DNA of 50,441 nucleotides from Candidatus Mediterraneibacter avicola (GCA_019115385.1 DXDR01000030.1:1-50441), one strand, 5' to 3'; counted from the first letter of the stretch, positions 37,570 through 46,945 are shown. Notes: generated by a model from the sequence alone, not told the origin. A program made the numbers and translations.

Positions 37570-38268
37570 ATGAATACAGGAAAAACAATAAAAGAGATGT
37601 ACCGCGACGAGCGGCCTTATGAAAAATGTGAACAGTACGGCGCTGAAAATCTCACAGACGCAGAACTGCTGGCAGTTTTGCTGAGGACAGGAACAAAAGG
37701 TGAGAATTCCCTTGAACTTGCCCAGAAACTTCTGCATCCGGATTTTGCAGAGCACGGGATCCTGAACATCCATAAATGGACCAGGGAAGGTCTGCTTCGG
37801 ATAAAGGGAATCGGCAGGGTCAAGGCGGTTCAGATCCTCTGTCTGTCAGAACTTGCCAAACGGCTTGCAAAGGCATCTGCCGCATCGGGACTGAATTTTT
37901 CTGCGCCGGAGACGATCGCACGGTACTATATGGAAGATATGCGCCATCAGAATACAGAGGTGCTCAAGCTTTTGTTTCTGAATACGCGGTCAAAGCTGAT
38001 CGGAGAGAGCGATATTTCCACGGGCACTGTGGACACTGCACTTGTCTCTCCGAGAGAGCTGTTTATTGAAGCGCTTCAGCGGGGGGCTGTTTCCATTGTC
38101 CTTCTTCACAATCATCCCAGCGGAGATCCGACTCCCAGCAAGGCGGATGTGAGGATAACAAGGAGACTTAAGGAAGCGGGGAGCATGATCGGCATTACAC
38201 TGCTCGATCATATAATTATCGGGAATAATTGTTTTATAAGTCTGAGGGAAAAGGGATTCCTCCAGTAA
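37570..38268 (+). CDS. radC: RadC family JAB/MPN-domain protein
   Basis: 232 residues. The N-terminal UPF0758 helix-hairpin-helix region (RPYEKCEQYGAENLTDAELL, IKGIGRVKAVQIL) precedes the MPN metallo-domain. The zinc site is HNHPSGDPTPSKAD (180-193), and the family C-terminus is LLDHIIIGNNCFISLRE. Named for a DNA-repair phenotype later disputed; the biochemical role is uncertain. radC directly before mreB is a conserved arrangement in Firmicutes. Confidence 0.93.
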   Translation: MNTGKTIKEMYRDERPYEKCEQYGAENLTDAELLAVLLRTGTKGENSLELAQKLLHPDFAEHGILNIHKWTREGLLRIKGIGRVKAVQILCLSELAKRLAKASAASGLNFSAPETIARYYMEDMRHQNTEVLKLLFLNTRSKLIGESDISTGTVDTALVSPRELFIEALQRGAVSIVLLHNHPSGDPTPSKADVRITRRLKEAGSMIGITLLDHIIIGNNCFISLREKGFLQ

Positions 38269-38300
38269 AACAGGAGTAAATAATAAGGGATGGAAAAAAG

Positions 38301-39326
38301 ATGGCCAGGAATGTTTATGGACTGGATTTGGGAACCTATGAAATAAAAGTGTTCGATAAGAAAAAAGATGAGATATGGTGCGAGAAAAATGTAATTGCCA
38401 TGAAGGACAGAAAATATATTTTCTCGCTGGGAGACAAGGCTTACGAAATGTATGAAAAGTCCCCCGATAATATACAGGTGGTTTTTCCCATGAAAAACGG
38501 AGTGATCGCACATTTCGACGATATGCAGTACCTTCTGGGAAATCTGCTCAAAACAGGAAAACAGTTTGTAAGAGGCTCGGAATATGTGATCGCCGTCCCC
38601 ACAGATGTGACAGAGGTAGAAAAAAAGGCGTTTTTTGACCTTGTCTTCCACTCGGAAGCGAGGGCAAAATCCGTGCGTATCGTGGAGCGCGGCCTGGCTG
38701 ACGCTCTGGGCTGCGGCATTGATGTAATGGAAGAAAAGGGCGTGTTTATCGCCAATTTCGGTGGGGGAACAACTGAACTTTCGGTACTGTCATCAGGCGG
38801 TATCGTCTTAAACCGGCTGATCAAGATCGGCGGCGAATATTTTGACAGCGCGATCATCTCGCTTGTCCGGCACAGCCGGGATTTTCTTATCGGAAGAGTG
38901 ACGGCCGAAAGACTCAGAAAAGAATTCGGCGTATTTGACCAGAGAACGGACAGTTCGATCACTGTATCGGGAAGGGATCTGATATCCGGGGTGCCTTCTC
39001 AGACAGAAATCCCGATCGGCCTGGTCAGGGCGGCGATGAAAGAGCCTATCGAAGAATGTGTCCGTGCGATACGTTCCATGATCGAACGTACGCCCCCGGA
39101 TGTGAGAAGAGCGATCGAGGCAAAGGGAATTTACCTGACGGGCGGCCTGTCAAATATGAAAGGGCTCTCTACATATCTCCAGGAGAGTACCGGGCTTCCC
39201 GTTATGAGTCAGCCGCACGCACAGCTGTGCGCCGTCAGGGGACTGCAGAAGATCATTTCAGATAAGACCTACTACAGGCGGCTGCTTTACTCTATGTTGG
39301 ATGATAATTACAGGTGGTTAAGATAA
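38301..39326 (+). CDS. mreB: Rod shape-determining protein MreB (divergent)
   Basis: Actin-like filament protein that guides side-wall peptidoglycan synthesis. The 341 residues have phosphate 1 YGLDLGTYEIKVF (where classical MreB has DLGTANTLIY), FPMKNGVIAHFDDM, the phosphate-2 loop ANFGGGTTELSVLSSGG, the adenosine loop LTGGLSNMKGL and QPHAQLCAVRGLQK. The divergence is typical of Lachnospiraceae MreB proteins. It is followed after one base by mreC, and mreD and mrdA come next, which secures the assignment. Confidence 0.93.
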   Translation: MARNVYGLDLGTYEIKVFDKKKDEIWCEKNVIAMKDRKYIFSLGDKAYEMYEKSPDNIQVVFPMKNGVIAHFDDMQYLLGNLLKTGKQFVRGSEYVIAVPTDVTEVEKKAFFDLVFHSEARAKSVRIVERGLADALGCGIDVMEEKGVFIANFGGGTTELSVLSSGGIVLNRLIKIGGEYFDSAIISLVRHSRDFLIGRVTAERLRKEFGVFDQRTDSSITVSGRDLISGVPSQTEIPIGLVRAAMKEPIEECVRAIRSMIERTPPDVRRAIEAKGIYLTGGLSNMKGLSTYLQESTGLPVMSQPHAQLCAVRGLQKIISDKTYYRRLLYSMLDDNYRWLR

Positions 39327-39327
39327 T

Positions 39328-40194
39328 ATGAAAAAGAAAAATCAGACATCCGTTACAAACAGATATATCCTGCTGGGACTTTCTCTGTTCTGTGTGCTCA
39401 TGATGCTGCTCTCCTCACTCTCAGATAAGGTGGGCGGTCCGTTCCGGGCAGTGGCGAACGTCACTGTCATCCCGTTTCAGCAGGGAATCAATCAGATCGG
39501 TCGCTGGCTTGGAGACATGACGGATAATTTTGATACAATGGAACAGCTGAGATCAGAAAATGAGAAGCTGCAGGAACAGGTTGACAATCTGATCATGGAA
39601 AATAATAATCTGCAGGCAGAACAGTCGGAACTGGAACGTCTGCAGGAGCTGTATCAGCTTGACCAGAATTATGCGGACTATGAAAAGACAGCGGCTCACG
39701 TTATCGGAAAAGATTCCGGAAACTGGTTTAATTCCTTTACGATAGACAAGGGGAGCAGAGACGGCATTGAGGTAGATATGAATGTGATGGCGCAGAGCGG
39801 GCTTGTCGGGATCGTAGTCGACGTGGGCCCCACGTGGGCGAAAGTGAGGTCCATCATTGATGACTCCACCAATATCAGCGGAATGGCCCTGTCAACGTCA
39901 GATACCTGTATTGTAAGCGGCGACCTTTCTTTGATGAGCGAGGGACAGATCCGCTTTGAACAGATGGAAAATAATGACAATGTAGTTGCGGTGGGAGATC
40001 AGATCGTCACCTCCTATATCAGCGACAAGTATCTTCAGGGGATACTGATCGGATATGTAAGCGAAGTAAACGTGGATTCCAATAATCTCACCCGTTCCGG
40101 CTATATTACGCCTGCGGTAGATTTCAAAAATCTTCAGGAGGTTCTTGTTATCACCATGACAAAGGCTGATCTTACCGGAGAGAATCAATCGTAA
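39328..40194 (+). CDS. mreC: Rod shape-determining protein MreC
   Basis: Bitopic protein linking MreB filaments to the periplasmic-side PBP2-RodA machine. The 288 residues comprise a short basic cytoplasmic start, one membrane helix (about 12-28, YILLGLSLFCVLMMLLSSL), an extended coiled coil (about 65-112, rich in Leu/Gln/Asn/Glu) and the paired beta-barrel domain (VIGKDSGNWFNSFTIDKG, MSEGQIRFEQ). The ATG at 39328 follows the mreB stop by one base. Confidence 0.94.
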   Translation: MKKKNQTSVTNRYILLGLSLFCVLMMLLSSLSDKVGGPFRAVANVTVIPFQQGINQIGRWLGDMTDNFDTMEQLRSENEKLQEQVDNLIMENNNLQAEQSELERLQELYQLDQNYADYEKTAAHVIGKDSGNWFNSFTIDKGSRDGIEVDMNVMAQSGLVGIVVDVGPTWAKVRSIIDDSTNISGMALSTSDTCIVSGDLSLMSEGQIRFEQMENNDNVVAVGDQIVTSYISDKYLQGILIGYVSEVNVDSNNLTRSGYITPAVDFKNLQEVLVITMTKADLTGENQS

Positions 40195-40217
40195 GCAGAA
40201 GGGATGTCCGGATTATT

Positions 40218-40754
40218 ATGATGAAATCAGTAAAAATAAAAAGAATCGCCGTTACTGCTGTTTTGATTTTTACGGCATATCTGCTGCAGTGTACGGTTTT
40301 CCCGTTCCTGGAGATCGCAGGGATCAAGCCGAACCTGATGATCATCGTAACGGCTTCTGTCGGTTTCATGCGCGGGACAAGGGAGGGGATGTTTGCCGGA
40401 TTCGCATCGGGGCTTCTGATCGATATTCAATTTGGGGATATGATCGGGTTTTACGCTGTGATTTATCTTCTGATCGGCTATATTAACGGGATATTCCATC
40501 AGACATACTACGATGAAGACATCAAATTTCCGCTGTTCCTGATCGCCGTCAGTGAGTTTTTGTACGGCATTGTGATCTATTTCCTTATGTTCCTGCTTAG
40601 AAGTGACTTTGATTTTCTGTATTATCTGAACAGGATCATTGTGCCGGAGATGATCTACACGATCGTCATAACTCTCGGGCTTTATCCTCTTATCCTGTTG
40701 ATCAATCAGAAGCTGGAAGCAGAAGAAAAAAGGAGTGCAAGCAAATTTGTTTAG
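40218..40754 (+). CDS. mreD: Rod shape-determining protein MreD
   Basis: Integral membrane partner of MreC. Of the 178 residues, most form five or six helices (LIFTAYLLQCTVFPF; FASGLLIDIQFGDMIGFYA; EMIYTIVITLGLYPLILLI). GTREGMFAGFASGLLIDIQFG is the usual MreD signature. Two ATGs in tandem (40218, 40221) lie about 16 bases after AAGGGA, a long spacing. The end overlaps mrdA, implying coupled translation. Confidence 0.93.
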   Translation: MMKSVKIKRIAVTAVLIFTAYLLQCTVFPFLEIAGIKPNLMIIVTASVGFMRGTREGMFAGFASGLLIDIQFGDMIGFYAVIYLLIGYINGIFHQTYYDEDIKFPLFLIAVSEFLYGIVIYFLMFLLRSDFDFLYYLNRIIVPEMIYTIVITLGLYPLILLINQKLEAEEKRSASKFV

Positions 40755-43605
40755 AGAAATCATTGACCGCATAAAAGAGGCGGGCGAATATATCATACGG
40801 AGCAGACTTGTCACGCTGATCGTGATATTTATCTTCACCTCCTCTATTCTGGTAGGGCGTGTTTTTTATCTGCAGATCGTAAGAGGAGAAGATTATCTTG
40901 AAAACTACGAGCTGAAAATCAGAAAAACGCGGGACATTGCTGCGACAAGAGGAAATATTTACGACAGAAACGGGAATCTCCTGGCCTACAATGAACTTGC
41001 CTATTCTGTCACAATAGAAGACACCGTCCCTTCAGATACCGGAACAAAGGAGAAAAATAAAATCCTGAACAATATCCTTGACCAGGTTCTCACCATTGTG
41101 GAATCCAACGGCGATTCTGTTATCGACAGCTTCGGGATCATACTTGATTCTTATGGAAATTATCAATTCACAGAGACAAATGAAACCCTGCGTCTCAGAT
41201 TTGTTGCGGATGTCTACGGGAAGGCATACATCGACGATCTTTCAGAAAACCAGAAAAATCAGTCGGCCGCTGAGATCATCCATTATCTGTGCACGGAGAG
41301 ATACGGCCTGGATGATGAGAAGGAAAGTCCCGAATATCTTTTGAAGATGATCAATATGCGCTATGCTATGGGGCTGAACAGTTTTCAGCAGTTTATGACC
41401 ACCACTCTGGCTTATGACGTAAGTGATGAGACTGCTGCAGCGATCATGGAGAACCAGAGTTCTCTTACAGGGGTCGATATCGAGGAGGATTCTCTTCGCA
41501 GATACACGGACGGAAAATACTTTGCTTCGGTCATTGGATATACGGGACAGATTTCCCAGGAGGAATATGATGAACTGAGCGCGGATGACAAAAAGAGGTA
41601 TTCCCTCTCAGACATTGTTGGAAAATCAGGAATTGAACAGACCCTTGACAGCGTCCTTCAGGGAGAAAAAGGAAAGACTACATTTTATGTTGATAATCTG
41701 GGAAAAGTGACGGAGACCGTCAGCACAACAAATCCGAAAGCCGGGAACGACGTATACCTTACGATAGACAGGGATCTTCAGATCAGCGCCTACAATCTCC
41801 TGGAAGAAAAGCTTGCGGGAATCGTTCTTTCCAAACTCAGAAATGTCCTTGAATATGATCCGTCAGTGGAAAAAGATACCAGTGATATTATCATCCCTGT
41901 GAGCAATGCGTATAATTCGTTTATAGCCAACAGGATCATAGATATGGATCACTTTAGCAGTGACGATGCAGGCGCTGCTGAAAAAGAAGTCTATGCAGTC
42001 TTTCAGGAGAAAAAGTCTTCGGTGCTTCCGCAGATCCTGTCTGAACTCCAAAGCAAGAGCGCGCGGCAGTACAACGATCTGTCTGACGAAATGCAGGCTT
42101 ACATGGACTATATTTATGACGAGGTGCTTTCAAACGACACAGGGATCATCCTGAGAGATGAGATCGACTCGGGGGACGAGATGTATGTGTCCTGGAAGAC
42201 GGAAGGCGACATCAGTCTCCGCGATTACCTGAATTATGCGATCTCGCAGAACTGGGTTGACACATCACGGCTCGAAACGAGCGCATATTCAAGCTCGGAG
42301 GAGATTTATCAGGAATTATTGATATTTTTGGAAGAATATTTGAAGGAAGACAGTGATTTCGACAAACTTCTCTATGAATATCTTATAAAATCAGGAAGTG
42401 TCACCGGTGCACAGATTTGTGCCATTGTATATGAGCAGGGCGTGCTTTCCATGGACGAGGCGGCCTACAACGGACTGCGCAGCGGAAGCGTCAGCGCTTT
42501 CTCCTGGCTCCAGGACAAGATCAGGAATCTTGAGATAACGCCGGGCCAGCTGGCTCTGGAGCCCTGTTCCGGCGGCCTTGTCATAACAGACCCGAGATCC
42601 GGCGATGTGCTGGCATGCGTATCCTATCCCGGGTATGACAATAACCGGCTGGCAAATACAATGGATTCGGCTTATTATAATCAGCTTAACACCGGCCTGG
42701 CAAACACATTTTATAACAGGGCGACGCAGGAAAAGACAGCTCCCGGTTCAACCTTTAAAATGGTTTCCGCAGTCGCAGGCCTTACGGAAGGCGTGATCGA
42801 TTCGGGGACGACCTTTTTCTGCGACGGTGAATTTACAGAAGTTACACCCAGCCCGCGATGCTGGATCTATCCGAGAGGACATGGATCGCTGACCGTAGTT
42901 GGCGGTATTCAGAACTCCTGTAACGAGTTTTTCTACAATGTGGCTTATAAACTGGGAATGGATGGAAATGGGAACTATAACAGCGAGACAGGTGTGGAAA
43001 AACTTGCAAAATATGCGGCGATGTTTGGCCTGTCCGAAAAATCAGGCGTTGAGATACCGGAATCGTCTCCGGAAATATCGAATGAATATGCGGTTCAGTC
43101 CGCCATCGGCCAGGGCACGAACAACTATACGGTCAGCCAGTTAAACCGGTACGTCTCGGCTGTTGCAAACAGCGGTACCGTTTATGATCTGACGCTGATT
43201 GATAAAACCACCGACTCAAACGGAAATCTGATCAAAGATTATGAGGCGGAAGTTGTCAGTACAATAGAAGATGTCAGCTCTTCCACATGGGATCTGGTTC
43301 ATGAAGGCATGCGCCGGATGGTCCAGAATTCCTCCACCTTTTCCGGGATTGATTTTACAATGGCCGGAAAAACAGGTACCGCTCAGCAAAGCTCAGAGCA
43401 CGCGGATCATGCATTGTTTGTCGGATATGCGCCGACAGATTCCCCGGAGATCGCCGTCGCTGTCAGAATGGCGTACGGGTACAGTTCATCATATGCGGCG
43501 GAAATAGGAAGAGATATTGTTCAGATTTATTTTGATCCGGATTCTGCAAATGAGCTGATTACCGGAACAGCAGGAGAACTTGGAGATACACTTGCCGGTG
43601 ATTAA
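40747..43605 (+). CDS. mrdA: Penicillin-binding protein 2 (elongasome transpeptidase)
   Basis: Class B transpeptidase that cross-links side-wall peptidoglycan with RodA. A membrane anchor lies at about residues 22-40, then the pedestal domain with RKTRDIAATRGNIYDRNG. The transpeptidase domain has Ser668 in PGSTFK, SCN at 724-726 and KTG at 875-877. The 952 residues exceed the usual 600-750 because a ~250-residue, mainly helical, acidic insertion lies between TIDRDLQISAYNLLEEKLAG (339-358) and EPCSGGLVITDPRSGDVLA (from 605). Cys692, Cys705 and His712 (CDGEF...PRCWIYPRGHG) could bind zinc as in some Clostridial PBPs. The TTG at 40747, 11 bases after AAAAGGAG, is preferred; a GTG at 40735 overlaps that site. 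Confidence 0.93.
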   Translation: MFREIIDRIKEAGEYIIRSRLVTLIVIFIFTSSILVGRVFYLQIVRGEDYLENYELKIRKTRDIAATRGNIYDRNGNLLAYNELAYSVTIEDTVPSDTGTKEKNKILNNILDQVLTIVESNGDSVIDSFGIILDSYGNYQFTETNETLRLRFVADVYGKAYIDDLSENQKNQSAAEIIHYLCTERYGLDDEKESPEYLLKMINMRYAMGLNSFQQFMTTTLAYDVSDETAAAIMENQSSLTGVDIEEDSLRRYTDGKYFASVIGYTGQISQEEYDELSADDKKRYSLSDIVGKSGIEQTLDSVLQGEKGKTTFYVDNLGKVTETVSTTNPKAGNDVYLTIDRDLQISAYNLLEEKLAGIVLSKLRNVLEYDPSVEKDTSDIIIPVSNAYNSFIANRIIDMDHFSSDDAGAAEKEVYAVFQEKKSSVLPQILSELQSKSARQYNDLSDEMQAYMDYIYDEVLSNDTGIILRDEIDSGDEMYVSWKTEGDISLRDYLNYAISQNWVDTSRLETSAYSSSEEIYQELLIFLEEYLKEDSDFDKLLYEYLIKSGSVTGAQICAIVYEQGVLSMDEAAYNGLRSGSVSAFSWLQDKIRNLEITPGQLALEPCSGGLVITDPRSGDVLACVSYPGYDNNRLANTMDSAYYNQLNTGLANTFYNRATQEKTAPGSTFKMVSAVAGLTEGVIDSGTTFFCDGEFTEVTPSPRCWIYPRGHGSLTVVGGIQNSCNEFFYNVAYKLGMDGNGNYNSETGVEKLAKYAAMFGLSEKSGVEIPESSPEISNEYAVQSAIGQGTNNYTVSQLNRYVSAVANSGTVYDLTLIDKTTDSNGNLIKDYEAEVVSTIEDVSSSTWDLVHEGMRRMVQNSSTFSGIDFTMAGKTGTAQQSSEHADHALFVGYAPTDSPEIAVAVRMAYGYSSSYAAEIGRDIVQIYFDPDSANELITGTAGELGDTLAGD

Positions 43606-43623
43606 AGGGTATGGTGATGATAA

Positions 43624-44295
43624 ATGGACAGGCTTGTGACAATCCGAAGCTGCCGATACGGAATGGACATCCGGCTCAGCCAGGACGCAGACTTTGACGT
43701 CCTGGCTGAGGAACTTGCCGGAAAATTCCGGGACTCCGCCAAATTTTTCAAGGATGCCAGGATGGCGCTGAGTTTCAGCGGAAGGATCCTGACCCGGTCA
43801 GAGGAGGAGGAAATCTTAAAAATTATCGGCGACAATACAGATATCAATATCCTCTGTATTATAAGCCATGATGAAAAAATGGAGGTTATGTACAGAAGCG
43901 TTGTAGAGCAGACCCTTCTTGATATGCAGAAAAGGGACGGTCAGTTTTACAGAGGTACACTTGCAAAACGTCAGGTGCTGGAATCAGACTCCAGCATCGT
44001 TATTCTCGGAGATGTAGAACCGGGAGCAAAGATTATTGCAAAGGGGAATATCGTCATTGTCGGAGCTCTTTACGGTTCAGTTCACGCGGGTGCTTCCGGA
44101 GACAGAAATGCTTTTGTCGCTGCGCTTTCCATGCAGCCCAGAAAACTCTGCATCAGTGATATCGAGGCAAAACGTCAGATCATCTGTCAGGAGAGCCTTA
44201 CCATAAAAGGACCGCAGATCGCAGTTGTAGACGGAAAACGCATCTATCTCGATCCACTCGTAGACGAAACATCCGGGTGCATTCGGCTTGTGTAA
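43624..44295 (+). CDS. minC: Septum site-determining protein MinC
   Basis: Inhibits FtsZ assembly away from midcell. The 223 residues have a poorly conserved N-terminal FtsZ-binding domain and the well conserved beta-helix C-terminal domain. The latter shows VLESDSSIVILGDVEPGAKI, AKGNIVIVGALYGSVHAG and the closing AFVAALSMQPRKLCISD. It begins 18 bases after mrdA with a weak ribosome site (AGGGTATGG), followed by minD and minE, which confirms the identity. Confidence 0.93.
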   Translation: MDRLVTIRSCRYGMDIRLSQDADFDVLAEELAGKFRDSAKFFKDARMALSFSGRILTRSEEEEILKIIGDNTDINILCIISHDEKMEVMYRSVVEQTLLDMQKRDGQFYRGTLAKRQVLESDSSIVILGDVEPGAKIIAKGNIVIVGALYGSVHAGASGDRNAFVAALSMQPRKLCISDIEAKRQIICQESLTIKGPQIAVVDGKRIYLDPLVDETSGCIRLV

Positions 44296-44393
44296 AAATC
44301 TGTTTAAGATCAGACGAAGAAAGATGAATTCCGTTTGCTCTTTTTCCGCACCGGTCGGAGTGCCTTTATAATATGAGTAGGAGGGAAAGCAGC

Positions 44394-45200
44394 ATGGGAG
44401 AAGTAATTGTCATTACATCAGGAAAAGGCGGTGTCGGCAAAACGACAACGACAGCAAATATAGGGATCGGTCTGTCACGGCTGGACAAAAAGGTAATCGT
44501 CATTGACACGGATCTCGGCCTTAGAAATCTGGATGTCGTAATGGGGCTCGAAAACAGGATCGTATATAATCTGGTCGATGTGATCGGGGGAAACTGCCGC
44601 CTGAAACAGGCGCTGATCCGGGACAAACGTTTCCCGGAGCTTTATCTGCTCCCTTCCGCCCAGACAAAGGACAAGAGCAGCGTCTCGCCTGAGCAGATGA
44701 AAAAGCTGGTCGATGATCTGAAAGAAGAGTATGACTTTATCCTTCTGGACTGTCCGGCCGGAATTGAACAGGGATTTCAGAATGCCATAGCGGGAGCGGA
44801 GCGTTCCATTGTGGTCACTACGCCGGAAGTGTCAGCCATACGAGACGCAGACCGGATCATAGGGCTGCTTGAGGCGTCGGGCATTAAGAAAAATGAACTC
44901 CTTATCAATCGTCTCCGCGTGGATATGGTAAAGCGGGGGGACATGATGTCTGTGGAAGATGTGACGGAAATACTTGCCGTGACGCTGCTCGGAGTTATCC
45001 CGGACGACGAACAGGTAGTAATCTCCACAAATCAGGGAGAGCCTGTCGTTGGCGAGGGAAGTCCCGCGGGAGCGGCATATGAGAGAGTATGCAGAAGGCT
45101 GACGGGAGAGGAGATCCCTGTCTGCGATTTCACGAAGCCGGATGGCTTCCTCGGCAAACTGTCCAGTCTCTTTCACAGAAACCAGGGAGGCGTTTTATGA
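44394..45200 (+). CDS. minD: Septum site-determining protein MinD
   Basis: Membrane-cycling ParA-type ATPase that recruits MinC and, with MinE, defines the division plane. The 268 residues start with the deviant Walker A SGKGGVGKTTTTANIG (Lys11 and Lys16). They contain IDTDLGLRNLDVVMGLE and ILLDCPAGIEQGF, and end with the amphipathic membrane-targeting helix GFLGKLSSLFHR. The ATG at 44394 follows TAGGAGGG (44379-44386). An in-frame ATG at 44373 would contain that ribosome site, so it is rejected. The stop overlaps the minE start. Confidence 0.97.
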   Translation: MGEVIVITSGKGGVGKTTTTANIGIGLSRLDKKVIVIDTDLGLRNLDVVMGLENRIVYNLVDVIGGNCRLKQALIRDKRFPELYLLPSAQTKDKSSVSPEQMKKLVDDLKEEYDFILLDCPAGIEQGFQNAIAGAERSIVVTTPEVSAIRDADRIIGLLEASGIKKNELLINRLRVDMVKRGDMMSVEDVTEILAVTLLGVIPDDEQVVISTNQGEPVVGEGSPAGAAYERVCRRLTGEEIPVCDFTKPDGFLGKLSSLFHRNQGGVL

Positions 45201-45406
45201 ATTGCCCCTCGGTATATGTTGCGAAAGCGCGGCTGAAAAATCTTCTTATCTCAGACAGGATACAATGTGCGCCGGACGCTGTGGACAGGCTTTCAAAAGA
45301 TCTGTACAATACAGTTTCAAAATATGTAGAAATCACGCCTGAAAATTTTAATGTTGAGATTACACGCACGGATATACATATAAGATATACAGGAGAAAAA
45401 AATTGA
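45197..45406 (+). CDS. minE: Cell-division topological specificity factor MinE
   Basis: Small 69-residue protein matching MinE. The N-terminal anti-MinCD helix/strand (VYVAKARLKNLLISDRIQCA) is followed by the topological domain (LSKDLYNTVSKYVEITPENF). It stimulates MinD ATPase and makes the Min system oscillate. AGGGAGG lies six bases before the ATG at 45197, which overlaps the minD stop (ATGA). The stop in turn overlaps the rodA start (TTGA). Such Min oscillators are common in Clostridia, unlike the MinJ/DivIVA system of Bacillus. Confidence 0.92.
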   Translation: MNCPSVYVAKARLKNLLISDRIQCAPDAVDRLSKDLYNTVSKYVEITPENFNVEITRTDIHIRYTGEKN

Positions 45407-46533
45407 AACATTTTCTGAAGAATATCAAATTGCATTATAATATAAAAGACTATCGCTTCAGTCTTGTAATACTGGTAACGACTCTTTCCATTATCGGGGT
45501 GTTTATGGTCAGAAGTGCAAGGCCGGATCTTGTAGGACGCCAGATCATGGGCGTGGCTCTGGGACTGGCTGCAATGGTCGTGATCTCCCTGATCGACTAC
45601 AAATGGGTGCTGAGCCTGTACTGGCCGCTGTACGGGCTTAATATCCTTATGCTCATTGCGGTTCCGATCTTCGGGATAGAGGCAAACGGAGCGAAAAGAT
45701 GGCTGGATCTGGGCTTTACACAGTTTCAGCCTTCTGATCTGACCAAAATTTTGATGATCCTCTTCTTTGCAAGGTTTCTTATGGACCGGAAAGAAAAAAT
45801 AAATAATCCGAAAACACTGCTGCAGGCCATTGCTCTGATCATTCCGTCCCTGTTTATGATTTATGAGCAGCCGAATCTGTCAACGACGATCTGCATTGCG
45901 GCTCTGTTCTGTTCTCTTATTTTTCTGGGAGGATTGAGTTACAAGTATATTCTTCCGGTGATCGCCGTGATCGTGCCTTCGGTCATCATCCTTCTAGTCG
46001 TGGCTGTACAGCCCAACCAGCCTTTTCTGGAGGATTATCAGCAGAAAAGGATCCTCGCGTGGCTTGATCCGGAAAAATATGCGGATGACAGCGCCTACCA
46101 GCAGCTGAATTCTGTAATGGCGATCGGCTCGGGACAGCTTTCAGGAAAAGGCTACAACAATGATGAGACAACCTCTGTAAAAAACAGCAATTTTGTATCA
46201 GAACCTCAGACGGACTTTATTTTTGCTATCATAGGAGAAGAATTAGGATTTGTGGGTTGTTGTGTAGTCATATTTTTGCTATTATTAATTGTGATAGATT
46301 GTATTTTGATCGGCTTAAAGGCAAAAGATACAGGTGGTCGGATTATCTGTGGAGGGGTGGCTTCGCTGATTGGCATACAGAGTTTTATAAACGTCGGCGT
46401 GGCTACTATGCTCCTTCCCAACACAGGTTTATCTCTTCCGTTTGTAAGCTATGGACTGACTTCCCTTGTGTGCTTTTTTATGGGAATCGGTTTCGTGCTG
46501 AATGTCGGCTTGCAGCCGAATAAATATCAGTAA
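45403..46533 (+). CDS. rodA: Rod shape-determining protein RodA (SEDS glycosyltransferase)
   Basis: Integral membrane peptidoglycan polymerase working with PBP2. The 376 residues contain about ten helices. SEDS motifs are ANGAKRWLDLGFTQFQPSDL, EQPNLSTTICI, the end of the large loop AIGSGQLSGKGYNN, DFIFAIIGEELGFVG and the closing NTGLSLPFVSYGLTSL. The TTG at 45403 with AGGAG upstream overlaps the minE stop. In a cluster with mrdA and no ftsI nearby, RodA rather than FtsW or SpoVE is the natural reading, although sequence alone does not fully exclude the others. Confidence 0.92.
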   Translation: MKHFLKNIKLHYNIKDYRFSLVILVTTLSIIGVFMVRSARPDLVGRQIMGVALGLAAMVVISLIDYKWVLSLYWPLYGLNILMLIAVPIFGIEANGAKRWLDLGFTQFQPSDLTKILMILFFARFLMDRKEKINNPKTLLQAIALIIPSLFMIYEQPNLSTTICIAALFCSLIFLGGLSYKYILPVIAVIVPSVIILLVVAVQPNQPFLEDYQQKRILAWLDPEKYADDSAYQQLNSVMAIGSGQLSGKGYNNDETTSVKNSNFVSEPQTDFIFAIIGEELGFVGCCVVIFLLLLIVIDCILIGLKAKDTGGRIICGGVASLIGIQSFINVGVATMLLPNTGLSLPFVSYGLTSLVCFFMGIGFVLNVGLQPNKYQ

Positions 46534-46549
46534 GGAGAGGGTAGCGGTT

Positions 46550-46945
46550 ATGAATATCGGACTAGTAGCACACGATGCGAAGAAAAAACTAATGCAGAAT
46601 TTCTGTATAGCATACCGGGGTATTCTCAGTAAGCATGAACTGTTCGCCACAGAGACTACAGGTATTCTTGTTGAAAGCGTAACCAATTTGACGATTCACA
46701 AATTCCTTGCAGGACATCTGGGTGGCAAGCAGCAGCTTGGATCTCAGATAGAGCACAATAATATTGATCTTCTGATTTTTTTCAGAGATCCCCTTTCTCC
46801 GCGTTCCCATGAACCGGATGTAAATGATATTGTGCAGCTGTGCGATATGTATAATATCCCGATTGCGACAAATATAGCAACTGCCGAGGCTTTGATCCTG
46901 GCGTTGGATAGAGGAGATCTGGACTGGCGTGAAATGTACAAATAA
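46550..46945 (+). CDS. mgsA: Methylglyoxal synthase
   Basis: Converts dihydroxyacetone phosphate to methylglyoxal and phosphate, a glycolysis overflow bypass. The 131 residues show VAHDAKKKLM with the substrate-binding His and Asp, LFATETTG, GGKQQLGSQI, and LLIFFRDPLSPRSHEPD, which includes the catalytic aspartate region. The ATG at 46550 has AAGGAGAGG (46532-46540). It sits between rodA and a carboxypeptidase, a placement seen in several Clostridial genomes without obvious functional reason. Confidence 0.95.
   Translation: MNIGLVAHDAKKKLMQNFCIAYRGILSKHELFATETTGILVESVTNLTIHKFLAGHLGGKQQLGSQIEHNNIDLLIFFRDPLSPRSHEPDVNDIVQLCDMYNIPIATNIATAEALILALDRGDLDWREMYK

Noticed and set aside
44344-44372. 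TATAAT before minD as a promoter
   Set aside because: The -35 position (TTCCGC) is poor and the predicted start would leave almost no room for the ribosome site.
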